Source: Owenia fusiformis (Eukaryota > Annelida > Polychaeta > Sabellida > Oweniidae). From it: a DNA stretch of 64,000 bases. A model generated the notes under the pieces. The model was not told where the DNA came from, made no database searches, and worked only from the letters and a program-made list of their open reading frames with translations. The stretch spans positions 33,126,109-33,190,108 of the forward strand of contig CAIIXF020000002.1 in assembly GCA_903813345.2 (NCBI GenBank). Reading direction: 5' to 3'. The position numbers and the translations under genes were made by a program. The number at the start of each line of letters is the position of its first letter. Positions within the stretch are counted from its first letter, which is position 1. Positions 40,801 through 51,549 of the stretch are shown piece after piece.

Positions 40801-43800
40801 ATCAACACAGACTAGATCATCCTGGAATGGAATGAAGTATAGAAGAATATTGGAATATATATCATCAAACACCCTCTTTTAAATGACTAGAAAAGTTAAG
40901 AGTAAGTTTTGAAAAAATCACAATTTTACAATATTCTCTGCTCACACGCTTATTCTAAAAGCTCTGTAGTTCTGACTTTGAAACCTTTTTTGACCTTTTT
41001 CAAATCTCATGAATTTGGACATTTCTGCATTTTATGTTTCTTTCAAGTGAGGTTCCAACATCCATAAGGCATAAGCCTTGTGTTCAAATCTGACAGTTCA
41101 TATTTGCATTTCTTCTGACAAATGGTGGGAATTTTGAATACAGCAGCAATTTTGAAAATTCCTTCATGAGTTCTATGTATTCAAAACATGACATCTAACA
41201 ATTGGTATTTGAGTTATTGAGTACTTTTTATGATAAAGTGATTCGTTATTGGAAATTCATTTTCAAGTTGAAGTTCATTGTCCACAAGCCATCAGTATAA
41301 TTTGAACCAAATACATCAACTGGTACTTGAGTTACGAATGACGAAAGGACTGAAATTCTTTTGATGGGATAATTAGGATTACAGTGAAACCTGTATTTCC
41401 GAACACCTGGCTAATCGAATACCTTCCAATCTGAACATCTTTTTTCCAGTGCCAGTTTTTCCTCCAATATTGGCACACATTTTAAAAACCTTCAAATCTG
41501 AACACTTCCTAATTCGAACAGTGAATGCCAATACTTGAAAAATTAGCCTGTCTAATCTGAACACTTTTTACAAAATATCACATATTTCTTACAACATCGC
41601 TCAAATATTTTCAATTTAACACTGATTTGTTATGATATCAAAACTTTATCAAAAATTCAAATGGTCTCAATCATTATGGGTCTTTCTAGCATGACTAAAT
41701 TCATTTCAACTCAATTTTGGAATGCCATAAAGCTATGTAGTCAAAACAAATATTAATGTTCATTGAGAATGCATTCATATTTTTTCAAAACTCAGAATCT
41801 TGCGGATCCAAAAACCTCAATTTCAAAACACGTCCTAATCCAAATGCTTTTGAAATGACATTAATTTCATACAGGTTTTACTACATACAAGGAAAACATT
41901 AGCATGGCTTTTGAAAATAATGTCTCCAACATTTAACACTCTCTTTTATTTCCCTTTTTACTACTTTATTTATAAGTAAGTTCAATGAACACCATTTTAA
42001 ATGAACAACAATGAGCACCTCTCTCTTAGGGAGAATGGATGAAAGTTCACATTCTAAATTGTATAAAAAAACGAAAATACTTGACACTTTATTCAAACTT
42101 TATAGAGAAAAATTAAGAAATAACCAAGAGCAGACGGATATTCTGAACCTACCTGAAAGTAGAGGAAGAGGTCAGCAGACGGCATTGTGCCCCCAGAGAA
42201 GAAATTCCTTGCCATCCATTCCGTATCTGAGCCTTTCTTTGTGTCAAACTGATAGGGAAATTCCTTGTGGCAGAGAATCTGGGTAAATAACATACCTCCT
42301 GGGTTTAACCATGATGAAACACGACCCATTAACTCTTGGTAGTTTTTCATATGCTAAAAACAGACAGAATTCAGGCTTGATTAAATATCCATGGGTGCTC
42401 CTGAAAATCAAGAAGGGAGAAGGGCCTTGTTAGTATACATTTGTTTCATCCATGTGCCAAGCTAGAAGCTATAGTTTCCAAAAATTCAACAATAAGTGTT
42501 CTGCTCTGTGGAAAATAGTGATTTTGATACTGAGCCTTAAGTTGACCAAGCATAGATACATCATATATGACGAGTGAAAGAATTTTATTTTTTTTGTTTG
42601 CATACTTTTGAAATTTGTTGCCCATAAAACTAGTTTTCATCAAGGTACTCACATAAGTTGGATATTTGAGCATTTTTGTACATTTTGTCACATTTTTGTT
42701 ACACCATTTTCAAACTAGTTATTTAGACTAATTCAGGTAGAAGTACAGTGCACTTATAAATACCTCAAACATTTCTATGGATATGATTCTATCAAATCTA
42801 CGCTGTGTTATAAATACATTGGCATCAGCCGTAATACATTCCAATCTCTTGGAGAAACCACGCTCTTTGGCACGTCCCTGGATCAGCTTTCTTTGCGTAT
42901 TTGAGTTAGAAACACAGACAACATTGCATTGTGGGTAATTCTCACAGATGTAAAATGCCAGTGAGCCCCAACCACAACCCAGATCCTGAAAAAAAGTTGT
43001 TTCATGCAGAAAATCTTATTCAATCATGTCATACAACCATGCTATCAACGATTACTTTACATGTACAAAATCTAGAAAATATATACTTGTACTATAAACT
43101 GAACTAAACAACTAAAACTGAAATATGTTAAAGTAATTGTAATATTTTGATTGGCTAGTACAATCAAAAATGGGTGGTTGATTGGGGGGGGGGTCTCCTG
43201 ACAAAATCTAAAAATGACGTCCTGGGGGATGTAGAAAAATGTCTAACCAAAGCACATTAATGTCGCAGACCCCCTGCTGTGTAACTAATAACCAGAAATG
43301 TACATACCATTATTGTCTGTCCATTTTGAACTTGGGCTCTCTCACAAGTGACTTTAAGCATGGCATTCTCAGCTGCAAAAATGAAATATATATCAAGTAA
43401 TTTTGCTGCACTTTGCTTAAAACAATACAATATTAAGTTATTATACATAGAGGAGACTCAATGATTGCTCCACTCAATGATTGCTCCTTTCAATGATTGC
43501 TCCACAGGACCACAACTACAAAATAGTGCTGAGAAATTGACTTGTTTTGACTGTTCACTAAAATACAAAATTATGGCAACATTTTCTATTTTCCTGTGTT
43601 TTTTCTATTTTACTTTTTTTACAATTTAACACAATCTGCCATGCTTGCTCTATTTTTGAAAAATGAAATAAAATTTTTACATGCTTCGAGGGTGGTGACA
43701 CCTTTAGGCCAGAGTCCACAACTATATTTCAATCTCTCACCAAGCACCTGTAAAATTGTGTAGATCATTAAAATGATTACATTAGGATTTGCAAAAAGAT

Positions 43801-45163
43801 AGGAGGATATAAAAATGGAAAACATGAATATAATTTAATTATGAACTTATATATTTGTATTATTCAATAATTATCCTTGAACTGTGTCTTATGGTATGGT
43901 ATATCTAGTGATACATTGTAATCTAAAAACTAAAGATCTTATTTAATAAACAATATGTTGATATGATATTAAATCATTTGTTGATTATGTAGGATTCCCC
44001 TGACCTATCCATGGGCTCTCAACTTGCATATAATACCCATAACCTAAATATGTAACCTTATGTATTCTTCAGCTACCATTCTCCATTGTATGCCTCATAC
44101 TCGTTCAGTAAGAAATCGCACTCTCCCAGCATTAAAGTCATAGGTTCTGAGCCGATATAAAGATGGCAGCACCAACAAAATGGTGCTATATCCAGTTCAA
44201 AATTTGAATATCCACATACCGTAATAAAGAAATCTGTGGGGACTTCATAATGCTGTTCATTTGCTGTTTTTGTTTCAATTGCTATTTTGGAATCCCGTAG
44301 TTTCCTGAGGAATCTTTGTTTGAACTCATGTTGCTTCTCAACATCCCCGTTACATTCCAACTTGCGGATCCAATTAGCTAAATTCTGCCGTACACCTGTA
44401 AGAAAAATAAATCATGATCTATACCTGCATACTAGACCTTGCAATGCCTAATGTCATGTCAATAGTCAAAAATAGCGACCTCTGTGTTTCTGGTCACTTG
44501 TTGAAAGATTCTGAATTTGAACACAGACTTTGTGAGGATGTTGCCAGGGCAGTTGGGAAGTTTAAGAATTTTAAGTGTCTAGGTCAACAACAACAAGGAT
44601 AAAGAAGAAAATTACAATATCATATTGAATATGATACAAATGAGAAAACCCTGATTACCTTTGACCAGTTTCACAAAATATAGATGTAGAACTCAATCTA
44701 GACATTAAACAGCATAGTGGGCCCTAACCCTGGATGCATTTAGGAACATGGCCAAAGGTTATGAACAATTACTGAACAAAATAATGAATGCCCCTTCTCC
44801 ACCATATGCAGGTCCCAATTCAAGGTTGTTCCAAATCCATTTGGAGTGCACTAAGCTATTGCTGTTGGAGTACTAATACCATATTGCATTGCAATTTAGG
44901 CTAGGCCTTACATTAGCCTATAGCCTAATTTGCAAGCAAATTTTGTTCCTCTTATTCTACTCAGAATTTTTCAACGAATTTCATAAAATGATTCACTTGG
45001 TGCTTGTAACATGCACTATATGAATTCAGATTCAGAACGATAGAGAAAAGTCTCCGTTAGATTGTTTATTTATATCACAAATCAAATCCCAAGTGTGAGG
45101 TTAGAATCTTAGATTGATTGATTATAATTCCCTACCTTCTCTTAGCATTTGATCAGACGCCAT
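31857..45163 (-). CDS. SAM-dependent methyltransferase, CFA synthase / coclaurine N-methyltransferase-like (8 exons)
   Basis: Exons in transcript order: 45163-45136, 44395-44220, 43747-43681, 43372-43308, 42985-42764, 42353-42153, 40821-40701, 32002-31857. All introns are GT-AG, phases match, and the sum is 1026 nt = 341 aa plus TAG. Features in order: an N-terminal helical cap; LKYSCGLW and TTLEASENAML (about 75-96); motif I DLGCGWG (113-119); SIEMFEHMKNY (181-191); FFSGGTMPS; a C-terminal WRLFFIFCSEVFGY...GNEWIVAHHLF segment. This set and its order are those of the coclaurine N-methyltransferase/cyclopropane-fatty-acyl-phospholipid synthase family, and the length matches. It transfers a methyl group from S-adenosylmethionine; the acceptor (amine or lipid) cannot be read from sequence. 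No signal peptide, so probably cytosolic. The start is the first ATG, nine codons before intron 1. The final 8.7-kb intron is filled by a LINE and a giant minisatellite. Symbol withheld because the substrate is unknown. Confidence 0.88.
32043..35163 (+). mobile_element. 5'-truncated, frameshifted APE-type LINE (non-LTR retrotransposon)
   Basis: The copy starts inside the C-terminal end of the apurinic-like endonuclease (NGRNTIHNDYTF...HSVVDYC, 32043-32327 frame). It shifts frame into a linker and RT N-terminal region (to 33204), shifts again, then runs open through the reverse transcriptase (about 33210-35049). Visible RT motifs are DAQKAYDRIDR, GLKQGCLTSC and the catalytic YADD (33841-33852). 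A C-terminal Cys/His motif (CVLC...H...C) follows, as in CR1/L2/jockey-like elements; the clade is not resolvable by eye. The 3' tail ends in AATAAA and (AAAT)n at about 35138-35163. At least two frameshifts make it dead. It lies antisense in the last intron of the methyltransferase gene; its truncated 5' end is within about 90 bp of that gene's last 3' splice site. Confidence 0.9.
35150..40640. repeat. 5.5-kb minisatellite, 81-bp unit (66-bp variant), about 68 copies
   Basis: The unit starts TGGAAAATAGAGAGGACAAG and continues through GAAGAGTCAATGAAGT, ACAAGCATAGACAGGAATGA and TGTTTCACACCATGTATTAC, 81 bp in total. A shorter variant lacks the CACACCATGTATTACA part (about 66 bp). Copies are highly similar, which suggests recent amplification or ongoing homogenisation. 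It starts at the poly-A-like tail of the LINE and stops about 60 bp from the donor of methyltransferase exon 7. Both unit lengths are multiples of three and free of stops in two - strand frames, giving open frames of 732, 1106 and 1867 codons that are repeat artefacts. On the - strand (the sense strand of the host intron) the unit contains no AG dinucleotide. Confidence 0.97.
41382..41883. mobile_element. pogo/Tigger-like TA element, copy 3
   Basis: The left end CAGTGAAACCTGTAT preceded by TA faces ATACAGGTTTTACT at the right (last bases mutated). The interior repeats AATC(T/G)GAACAC-type units, like the copies at 12.4 and 15.4 kb. It lies in intron 6 of the methyltransferase gene. There is no transposase. 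Confidence 0.55.
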
Positions 45164-45170
45164 TTTGACT

Positions 45171-45180
45171 ATCACGTGAT
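45171..45180. promoter_or_regulatory. Palindromic E-box just upstream of the methyltransferase ATG
   Basis: ATCACGTGAT is a perfect palindrome with a CACGTG core, the type bound by MITF/TFE or USF-class bHLH-zip factors. It is 8 bp upstream of the start codon, so probably in the 5' UTR or core promoter. This is a motif match only. Confidence 0.3.
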
Positions 45181-45320
45181 ATGTAGTAGGGATCGATCAT
45201 ACTGTGCAATACACTGGGAAGTGGAAATTGTAGGGGAACCAGTCCTTTTGCACCGTATTCTCATGATCGTGCAATTTTTTCTTGTATGGAGCACTGTCTG
45301 ACCTTTGCAGATAGACTTCC

Positions 45321-45544
45321 CACTGGCGGATCAGGGCCTGCCCCCCCCTTTTTGGGGCATTACTGGGCCTTTAAGGCCTTATTTTTTAATTTAAGGCCAA
45401 ATTATGAAGAAAATGGGCATTCGATTTTCAAAATTTGGGCCCATTTTTGATTTTAGGGGCCACATGAAAAATCTTTTATCAGAGTTCAAATTTCCCCCAC
45501 CTTGTTCGTGGCCCGGGGGTTCGTGGTTCCCAGATCCGCCCCTG
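45321..45544. mobile_element. Short GGCGGATC-ended MITE near the methyltransferase promoter
   Basis: CACTGGCGGATCAGGGCCTG at the left faces CAGATCCGCCCCTG at the right. The interior is C/G-run rich (CCCCCCCC, GGGGGT), a common design of hAT-like MITEs in invertebrates. No clear target duplication was found. It begins about 160 bp upstream of the methyltransferase start codon. Confidence 0.45.
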
Positions 45545-47042
45545 CCTTCTCCAAGTAGATGTCCAATCGACCCTGCGATACATGTCCTCAAATCTACTGC
45601 TAAAGTCAGTGTAACATAAAGCAAATGTGCAATCTGAAGAGCAGTGGAGGCCCGGGAATCACTATATGTACCAATTCGGCGGGGGTCCAGGCTGAATCCT
45701 CAGATATCAATGAATATATTCCCATACCAAAATGTCAAATTTGGATGTGTTTCCAACCAATATAGTGCCAAAAAGCCATACCAAATGCCCTAATATGAGG
45801 CCAATGCCATACCAAATGTTTAAATACAGGACCAATGCCATACCAATTTTGTTACAAAAACAGTTATATAGAATATATATATAAATATTTTTCGCATTAA
45901 ATTGTTATCAATCAGTAACCATTACATAAAGCTCCGTGTTTTCAATAATTGGTTTAAGAGAAACAATATGTTGATATATTTTTGGCTGCGTGATTTATAG
46001 GACAGGTAATTATCATGCATCATTTGTCCGCACCAATATTCCAGATTGAAAAATAACTCCAGATTCGTACACTATTAGACTGAATATTTGAAAAAATCGT
46101 AACAGGGGAAAAAAGTACAGTGATACGCGGCATCATTTGTTTCTTTTCTTCAGCCCGTGGAGCTCGAGTAACGATGACTCTACCATATCCAGACTCTGAG
46201 ACTACAGATTCTAGGTTTGATAGTCCGGTTGAACGTGTATGGATAATCAATTCTAGGTTTGAAATTCAACAAGAGACCGTGATTCCCATAGCCAAGACTT
46301 TCATTACTACTGTAAGTTTTACAAATCCGTGGGAATAACCAATTCCAGATTTTAAAGTACGGGACTCTCATACCCAGGACTGGGAGACCATAAAAACGTT
46401 CACACCTACCGTTTCAATGATATGTGAGTTCCTCTTTATCTGATTTGTATGAAAATATACAGGAACTTGTTTTCCTCAAACTGACATGTAAGAAAGGTCT
46501 TCGTTAATGATTTTATTTTTTATCTAATTAATATAATAGAGTGCAATCATTTTCACAGTTTTTTCTTCTCAGAACAAAATGCTCATCGTGGTAAGCCACG
46601 CGCTCTCCATCTCTATCCTTCTGCGATGCAACAGAGAGAGATGATATGAGTATCAGAATGCAAAATGCCGTTCATCTTCAACACAATAACCTGAACATTT
46701 TGCACATTTGCCGGGATCATTTGCATTTTTATTTTTGAATCTTCTTGCTTCAATCTCCAATATATGGTCACTGAGTTTCAGTATGAGTAAGTTTTTTTGA
46801 GTAAGTATGAGTAGTATAACTTGAAGAGATATTATCTACGATTGCTTTTGGCGGTTGGTATCCGGCGTTCAGCGTCTGTAACAAATGACAGGTGATGACA
46901 TTTTGCACGTTACTGCCTTTTCGGCGGGAAATTTAGAAGTAGCTGAAGAAGTTAGCCGATGGTAGACAAAACGTCTTACAATCATGTCGGGAAGCATGTA
47001 CATGTTGCAGATAGTGTCAAAAACAATTAAAGTATGACTGAT
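45545..47042. other. Intergenic DNA between two - strand genes
   Basis: The stretch contains the distal promoter of the methyltransferase gene and the 3' UTR of the enolase-superfamily gene. GCCATACCAAATG is repeated three times at about 45775-45850. No exon was recognised. Short frames near 46020-46370 on both strands overlap each other and show no protein features. Confidence 0.5.
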
Positions 47043-49938
47043 TTAAGACATCTCTAATACAGGATCACCAAGTTTGTCCATTTCCACTGTTAGACCCAAC
47101 CCTGGGCCCTGTGGAGCCTCCATACGACCGTTCTCTCTCTTTGGTACACCTCCTGCCACGTGAACGCTATTGTAGCTGTTAAAGTCAGTGGATGAGAAGC
47201 GATACTTCTCTGGTGTACTATGAGCAAGGTGGGCAATGGCAGCAGTGATAATATCTCCACCCCAGGTATCCTCCAAACACATCCCTATACCTAGTGACAC
47301 ACATAGATCTCTTGCCTGAAAAGATAAAGCAAAACAAATTCAAGAGATTGAGCACAACAAAACACACCACACAAGGGACTAAAGAGATAGCAATTTGAAA
47401 CTTCGGATTAAGAAAATCTGACTCTTTGTAAGGATTTAAACCTCATTTCTAATTTAGGACTAATCTATATTGCTGTGACATATAATTTGAAATGAATAAA
47501 AGTTGAATAATAAAATGCAAAGTACAAGATTGAAGCAGAAATAAAATACAAGCCCACATGCAGTTAATGGACCTTTCCCAGGGGCCCCAGTACCTACAGG
47601 TATGTGAGGATTCTACAAGTTTGTGAGTGTACGGAAACCGACCTGCTTTATTTTTGTAAGGCCTCCAAATTTGCTGATCTTCAGATTGACAACGTCACAC
47701 GCCTGATCTGAATATGCACGTATAAGGGTGGTAATATCATCTATGTTCTCATCCAAGATGAACGGCAATGAGGTGCGATTGCGCACACTGAGACACTCCT
47801 GGTAGGTATAACACGGCTGCTCCAGGTAGACATCTAGTTCAGCTACAGCGTTGGCAACCCGAACTGCTTGGTGGGGCACCCAGCCTGCAACAAAAATGTT
47901 GATGTGACAAATATATTGTGAATTTCCCATTTTAAAGCAAATCGCTGTCTATTTTAGATGTACCTGATGTTTGTTTATAATGCACCCACTATACTCCGCT
48001 AACACCCCAGTCACATTTGTCGTACGTCGGCCGTACGTCGACCGCAGATCAATTAAATCAGTGTATTTCTGCGGCGAGCGTAGGAAAACTACGCTCGCCT
48101 TGCGGCCTCCGTACGGCGTATCCAGTTTTTTACAGGCCGCAGGGTCGCCGTAGAAATTATAACTCGGAGTTATAATATTTGTTCATTTCTGAGGTCCCCG
48201 TAGAAATCAACTGGCTCAACAAGATTGAATCATTATTTGTCAATGTTTCACGATCACTTTTCATTTGATATAGCATCCTAGCACTATGAATAACATTTAT
48301 AAATTGTCCCGATGTAAATAAAATGAAATATGTATTATTTACCAACAGAAATTTAAAATTCACCGAGCGGCTGCCGTGGGAATTGGGACTGCAAGAGTAT
48401 GAGAGCGCAGAAATTCTACGGCGAGCGTAGAAAAGCTACTGGCCGCAGAAATGATAGACCACACGGCGGCCGTGGGAAATGTGACTGGGGCGTAAGCGTG
48501 ATATATGGTATACTAGTAATTGTTTTTCTATAATTTTGGCCATGTTAAATGCCAGCTAATATTTTTGCTTAGATCGAAAATTGACATTTTGACCCTAAAA
48601 ATCACGTTTAACGGAGAATGGGTGAATTACGTAGGCATTTCCATACAACACAACACCACGCCTCGCCATACCGCACCATATATGCGACACATAATACACG
48701 ACACGCAAATATACAAAATCATACGCTTAGGTAATATGAGTTGGCTAGATATGTAGTTTATATTTGTAAAATGAACGACTTACACTCCATGCTTGTTGTT
48801 CAATGTTGTTGGAAATCAACAATTTCTCAATGAGACTGATTTTTTGAGACTAAGATTAGCATTAACTATTCGTATACTGAAATAACCTGTGTTTGTGTCT
48901 GCGACTAGAACATCATTGGGATCCAATGCAGCTCGCACACTCTTAATTCTTGCAATATCATCAGTTGGGTCTCCGTGCTTGCCTCCGCACTTCAGTTGGA
49001 ACTTGGTGTATCCCTCCGCCTTGTACTTAATGACGTTGGCGGCCATCTGTTCTGGCGGGGCCTGGCTGATTGCTCGATATAGCTGAACAGATTCACCAAA
49101 GCGTCCACCCATCAACGTGCAGATCGATTGTCCCGTCACCTATGACATTACAAACATGTATACAGGGCGCTTATTTACTGAACACTGGTTGTCACCTCGG
49201 TAGAGTAAATGCTTATAATATTCTAATAATTTTTTACCTAAAACCGTTTTTTGTTTATGATTAAAGGGGATCTTGTTCTTTAACATTCACAACGGCTGTT
49301 TCCCATACAAGGGTCATCGAGACAAATTCTCATAGTGGGTTGGACACGACAGTGGCTTATTCAAACAGTTAAAAATAGATAGGAACGATGTTCAAAATAA
49401 TTGAACTTTTTGTCATTGTTGAATTTCATACCTTTCCGAGTATATCCCAACATGCCATATCTATTGCACTTTTAACGTATGTGTGTCCTTTTAGATGAAA
49501 GTCCATCATCTGGTTTAATACGCTAAGTTCCAGTGGATTAAGTCCCAGTAAATGAGGTCCGAGTTCTTTGAGTCCTGTCCGAACGCCATTTGCATACGAC
49601 GGCAAGTAAAATGGTCCGAGTGGACAGACCTGAAATATTGAGTTAATTGATCATGTTTTATTTCATCAGGTAAAAACATAATCATAATCTTACTACACTC
49701 TTTCAAAAGATTTCAGGATCTTGCAAGAACAAAATGTGTGTGGAAACTTTTCAACGAAACATTTTTCTTAAAGGGTGGATCTATTATTTACCTCTCCAAA
49801 ACCAGTGACACCAGTATCAGTATCTATCTTGACGACTGTACTGTCGAACACCTGAACTGATTTGCCATCTGACCAGTTGTAGGAGCTCTCTAGGAGAGGA
49901 AGATCCACTTGGTACGCCGAGATCTTCTGGATCTTCAT
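47043..49938 (-). CDS. Enolase-superfamily enzyme, MR/MLE type, cis-3-hydroxy-L-proline dehydratase-like (5 exons)
   Basis: Exons in transcript order: 49938-49792, 49629-49432, 49139-48887, 47884-47643, 47315-47043. All are GT-AG (the exon 4 donor GTCGGT is weak), phases fit, total 1113 nt = 370 aa, the usual length of the family. It starts [15 protein letters not shown] as MR/MLE proteins do. Residues 1-115 form the capping domain, ending [11 protein letters not shown]. The barrel carries QLK (Lys165, second Lys of the KxK motif; the first is Gln163), metal ligands Asp196 (DTN), Glu221 (LEQP) and Asp244/Glu245 (LDEN), Lys268 (NLKISK) on the opposite face, and EDTWGGDI near 295-301. With two acid/base lysines and three metal ligands it should be active: Mg-dependent abstraction of an alpha proton, then elimination or epimerisation. 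QLK and EDTWGGD fit the hydroxyproline dehydratase/hydroxyproline-betaine epimerase group; the exact substrate is inferred. Cytosolic, no signal peptide. Confidence 0.87.
48003..48492. mobile_element. PIF/Harbinger-like MITE with TAA duplication
   Basis: The left end CACCCCAGTCACATTTGTCG and the right end, read on the other strand, CGCCCCAGTCACATTTCCCA are inverted repeats. They are flanked by TAA at 48000-48002 and 48493-48495. A TWA target duplication is characteristic of PIF/Harbinger elements. The 490-bp interior is unusually GC- and CpG-rich (CGGCCGTACGTCG, GCGGCGAGCG) compared with the AT-rich surroundings, and GCGAGCGTAG occurs in both orientations. It lies inside intron 3 of the enolase-superfamily gene. 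Confidence 0.7.
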
Positions 49939-50035
49939 GATCTAAGCTGCTTGTAGTGTAGATTGTTGCTAAAACTAAAATCGAGTAGACGAATTGGGAC
50001 AATGCCTTATTCAAAAGTAGAACAAAGTATTCCTA

Positions 50036-51050
50036 GCATGATTCTTCTCAACATGACTTTTTCTCACTCTTCTTCATATAACTCTTCCTAACATGACTCT
50101 TCTTAACACGACTTTTCTTAATATCACTCTTCCTAACATGACTCTTCTTAACAGGACTTTCCTTGATATGACTCTTCTTAACACGACTCTTCTTAATATA
50201 ATTCTTCCTAACACGACTCTTCTTAACATGACTCTTTCTTTATATAACTCGATATGACTCTTCTTAACATGACTCTTCTTCATATAACTCTTCCTAACAT
50301 GACTCTCCTTAACATGACTCTCCTTGATATAACTCTTCTTAACATTACTCTTCTTATTAACACGACTCTTCTTAACATGATTTTCCTTGATATGACTCTT
50401 CTTAACACGACTCTTCTTAATATAATTCTTCCTAACATGACTCTTCTTAACACGACTCTTCTTTAGAGTCATATCAAGGAGAGTTATATTAAGAAGAGTC
50501 GTGTTAAGAAGAGTCATGTTAGGAAGAGTTATATTAAGAAAGTCGTGTTAAGAAGAGTCATATCAAGGAGAGTTATATTAAGAAGAGTCGTGTTAATAAG
50601 AAGAGTAATGTTTAGAAGAGTGATATCAAGGAGAGTCATGTTAAGGAGAGTCATGTTAGGAAGAGTTATATGAAGAAGAGTCATGCTAAGAAGAGTTATA
50701 TAAAGAAGAGTCATGTTAAGAAGAGTCATGACTCGATATGACTCTTCTTAACATGACTCTTCTTTATATAACTCTTCTTAGCATGACTCTTCTTCATATA
50801 ACTCTTCCTAACATGACTCTCCTTAACATGACTCTCCTTGATATCACTCTTCTAAACATTACTCTTCTTATTAACACGACTCTTCTTAATATAACTCTCC
50901 TTGATATGACTCTTCTTAACACGACTTTCTTAATATAACTCTTCCTAACATGACTCTTCTTAACACGACTCTTCTTAATATAACTTTCCTTGATATGACT
51001 CTTCTTAATATGACTCTTCTTAATATGACTCTCCATCACACGACTTTTTT
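50036..51050. repeat. 15-bp tandem array (AACATGACTCTTCTT) with orientation flips
   Basis: Units of 15 bp (AACATGACTCTTCTT and variants AACACG-, AATATA-, GATATG-) fill about 1 kb. The orientation is pyrimidine-rich at 50036-50462, reversed at 50463-50729, and forward again from 50738. Translation gives Asn-Met-Thr-Leu-Leu or Lys-Ser-His-Val-Lys repeats in open frames on both strands, which are artefacts. The array begins about 100 bp upstream of the enolase-superfamily start codon, so it occupies that gene's proximal promoter. Confidence 0.93.
50466..51001. repeat. Near-perfect palindrome, 264-bp arms, 8-bp spacer
   Basis: The left arm 50466-50729 is the reverse complement of the right arm 50738-51001. 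I compared the arms base by base and saw one mismatch (CTCTCC against CTTTCC near 50983) and no indel. The spacer is GACTCGAT (50730-50737). A third, direct and more diverged copy of the arm lies at about 50250-50460. Confidence 0.9.
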
Positions 51051-51549
51051 AAATTGACTTTCTATTAAACATGGCCGAGAAACTTTTAAACATGACAGAC
51101 AATTGGAAATTTTATAAACACAATTCGAACTACAAAATGTAGTTTCTGGCGAATCTAGCAATACTTATGTGCTCGAGTGTGAAAACAGAACTCATACTTG
51201 AATTAGTGTCATATATCCCTGAAGTCTCCTCAGTAAAGTTTTATTCTACAAAGAACTCCGAAAAGGGAACCTACCGTTTTATTTCCTCATGATACAGTAG
51301 CAAATGTAATTTCAAAATCTTAATGTTCCACTGATACCCGGGCACTGATAGAAGTACATGTGAATTACCTGTATAATTCGAAGTCACTTATACTATCTTC
51401 CAGATGTCATATACGATGGGGTTGAGGTCAAAAGGTGAAGTCCTTTGTATTTGTTCTCTGATCAATAATTAAATCAGTTATATGGCTGTCACTGTCAGAG
51501 CCTAGTCATTGCCCCAAGGACTCCCAATATATGGCAATGCATTCAGTGA

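Noticed and set aside
42011-42286. 91-codon + strand frame across methyltransferase exon 6
   Set aside because: Antisense shadow of a well-supported - strand exon.
46020-46371. Three overlapping 63-76 codon frames on both strands
   Set aside because: No protein-like composition, no splice context, and mutual overlap.
50074-51039. Asn-Met-Thr-Leu-Leu and Lys-Ser-His-Val-Lys repeat frames on both strands
   Set aside because: 15-bp repeat array artefacts; identical peptides on both strands come from the palindrome, not from genes.
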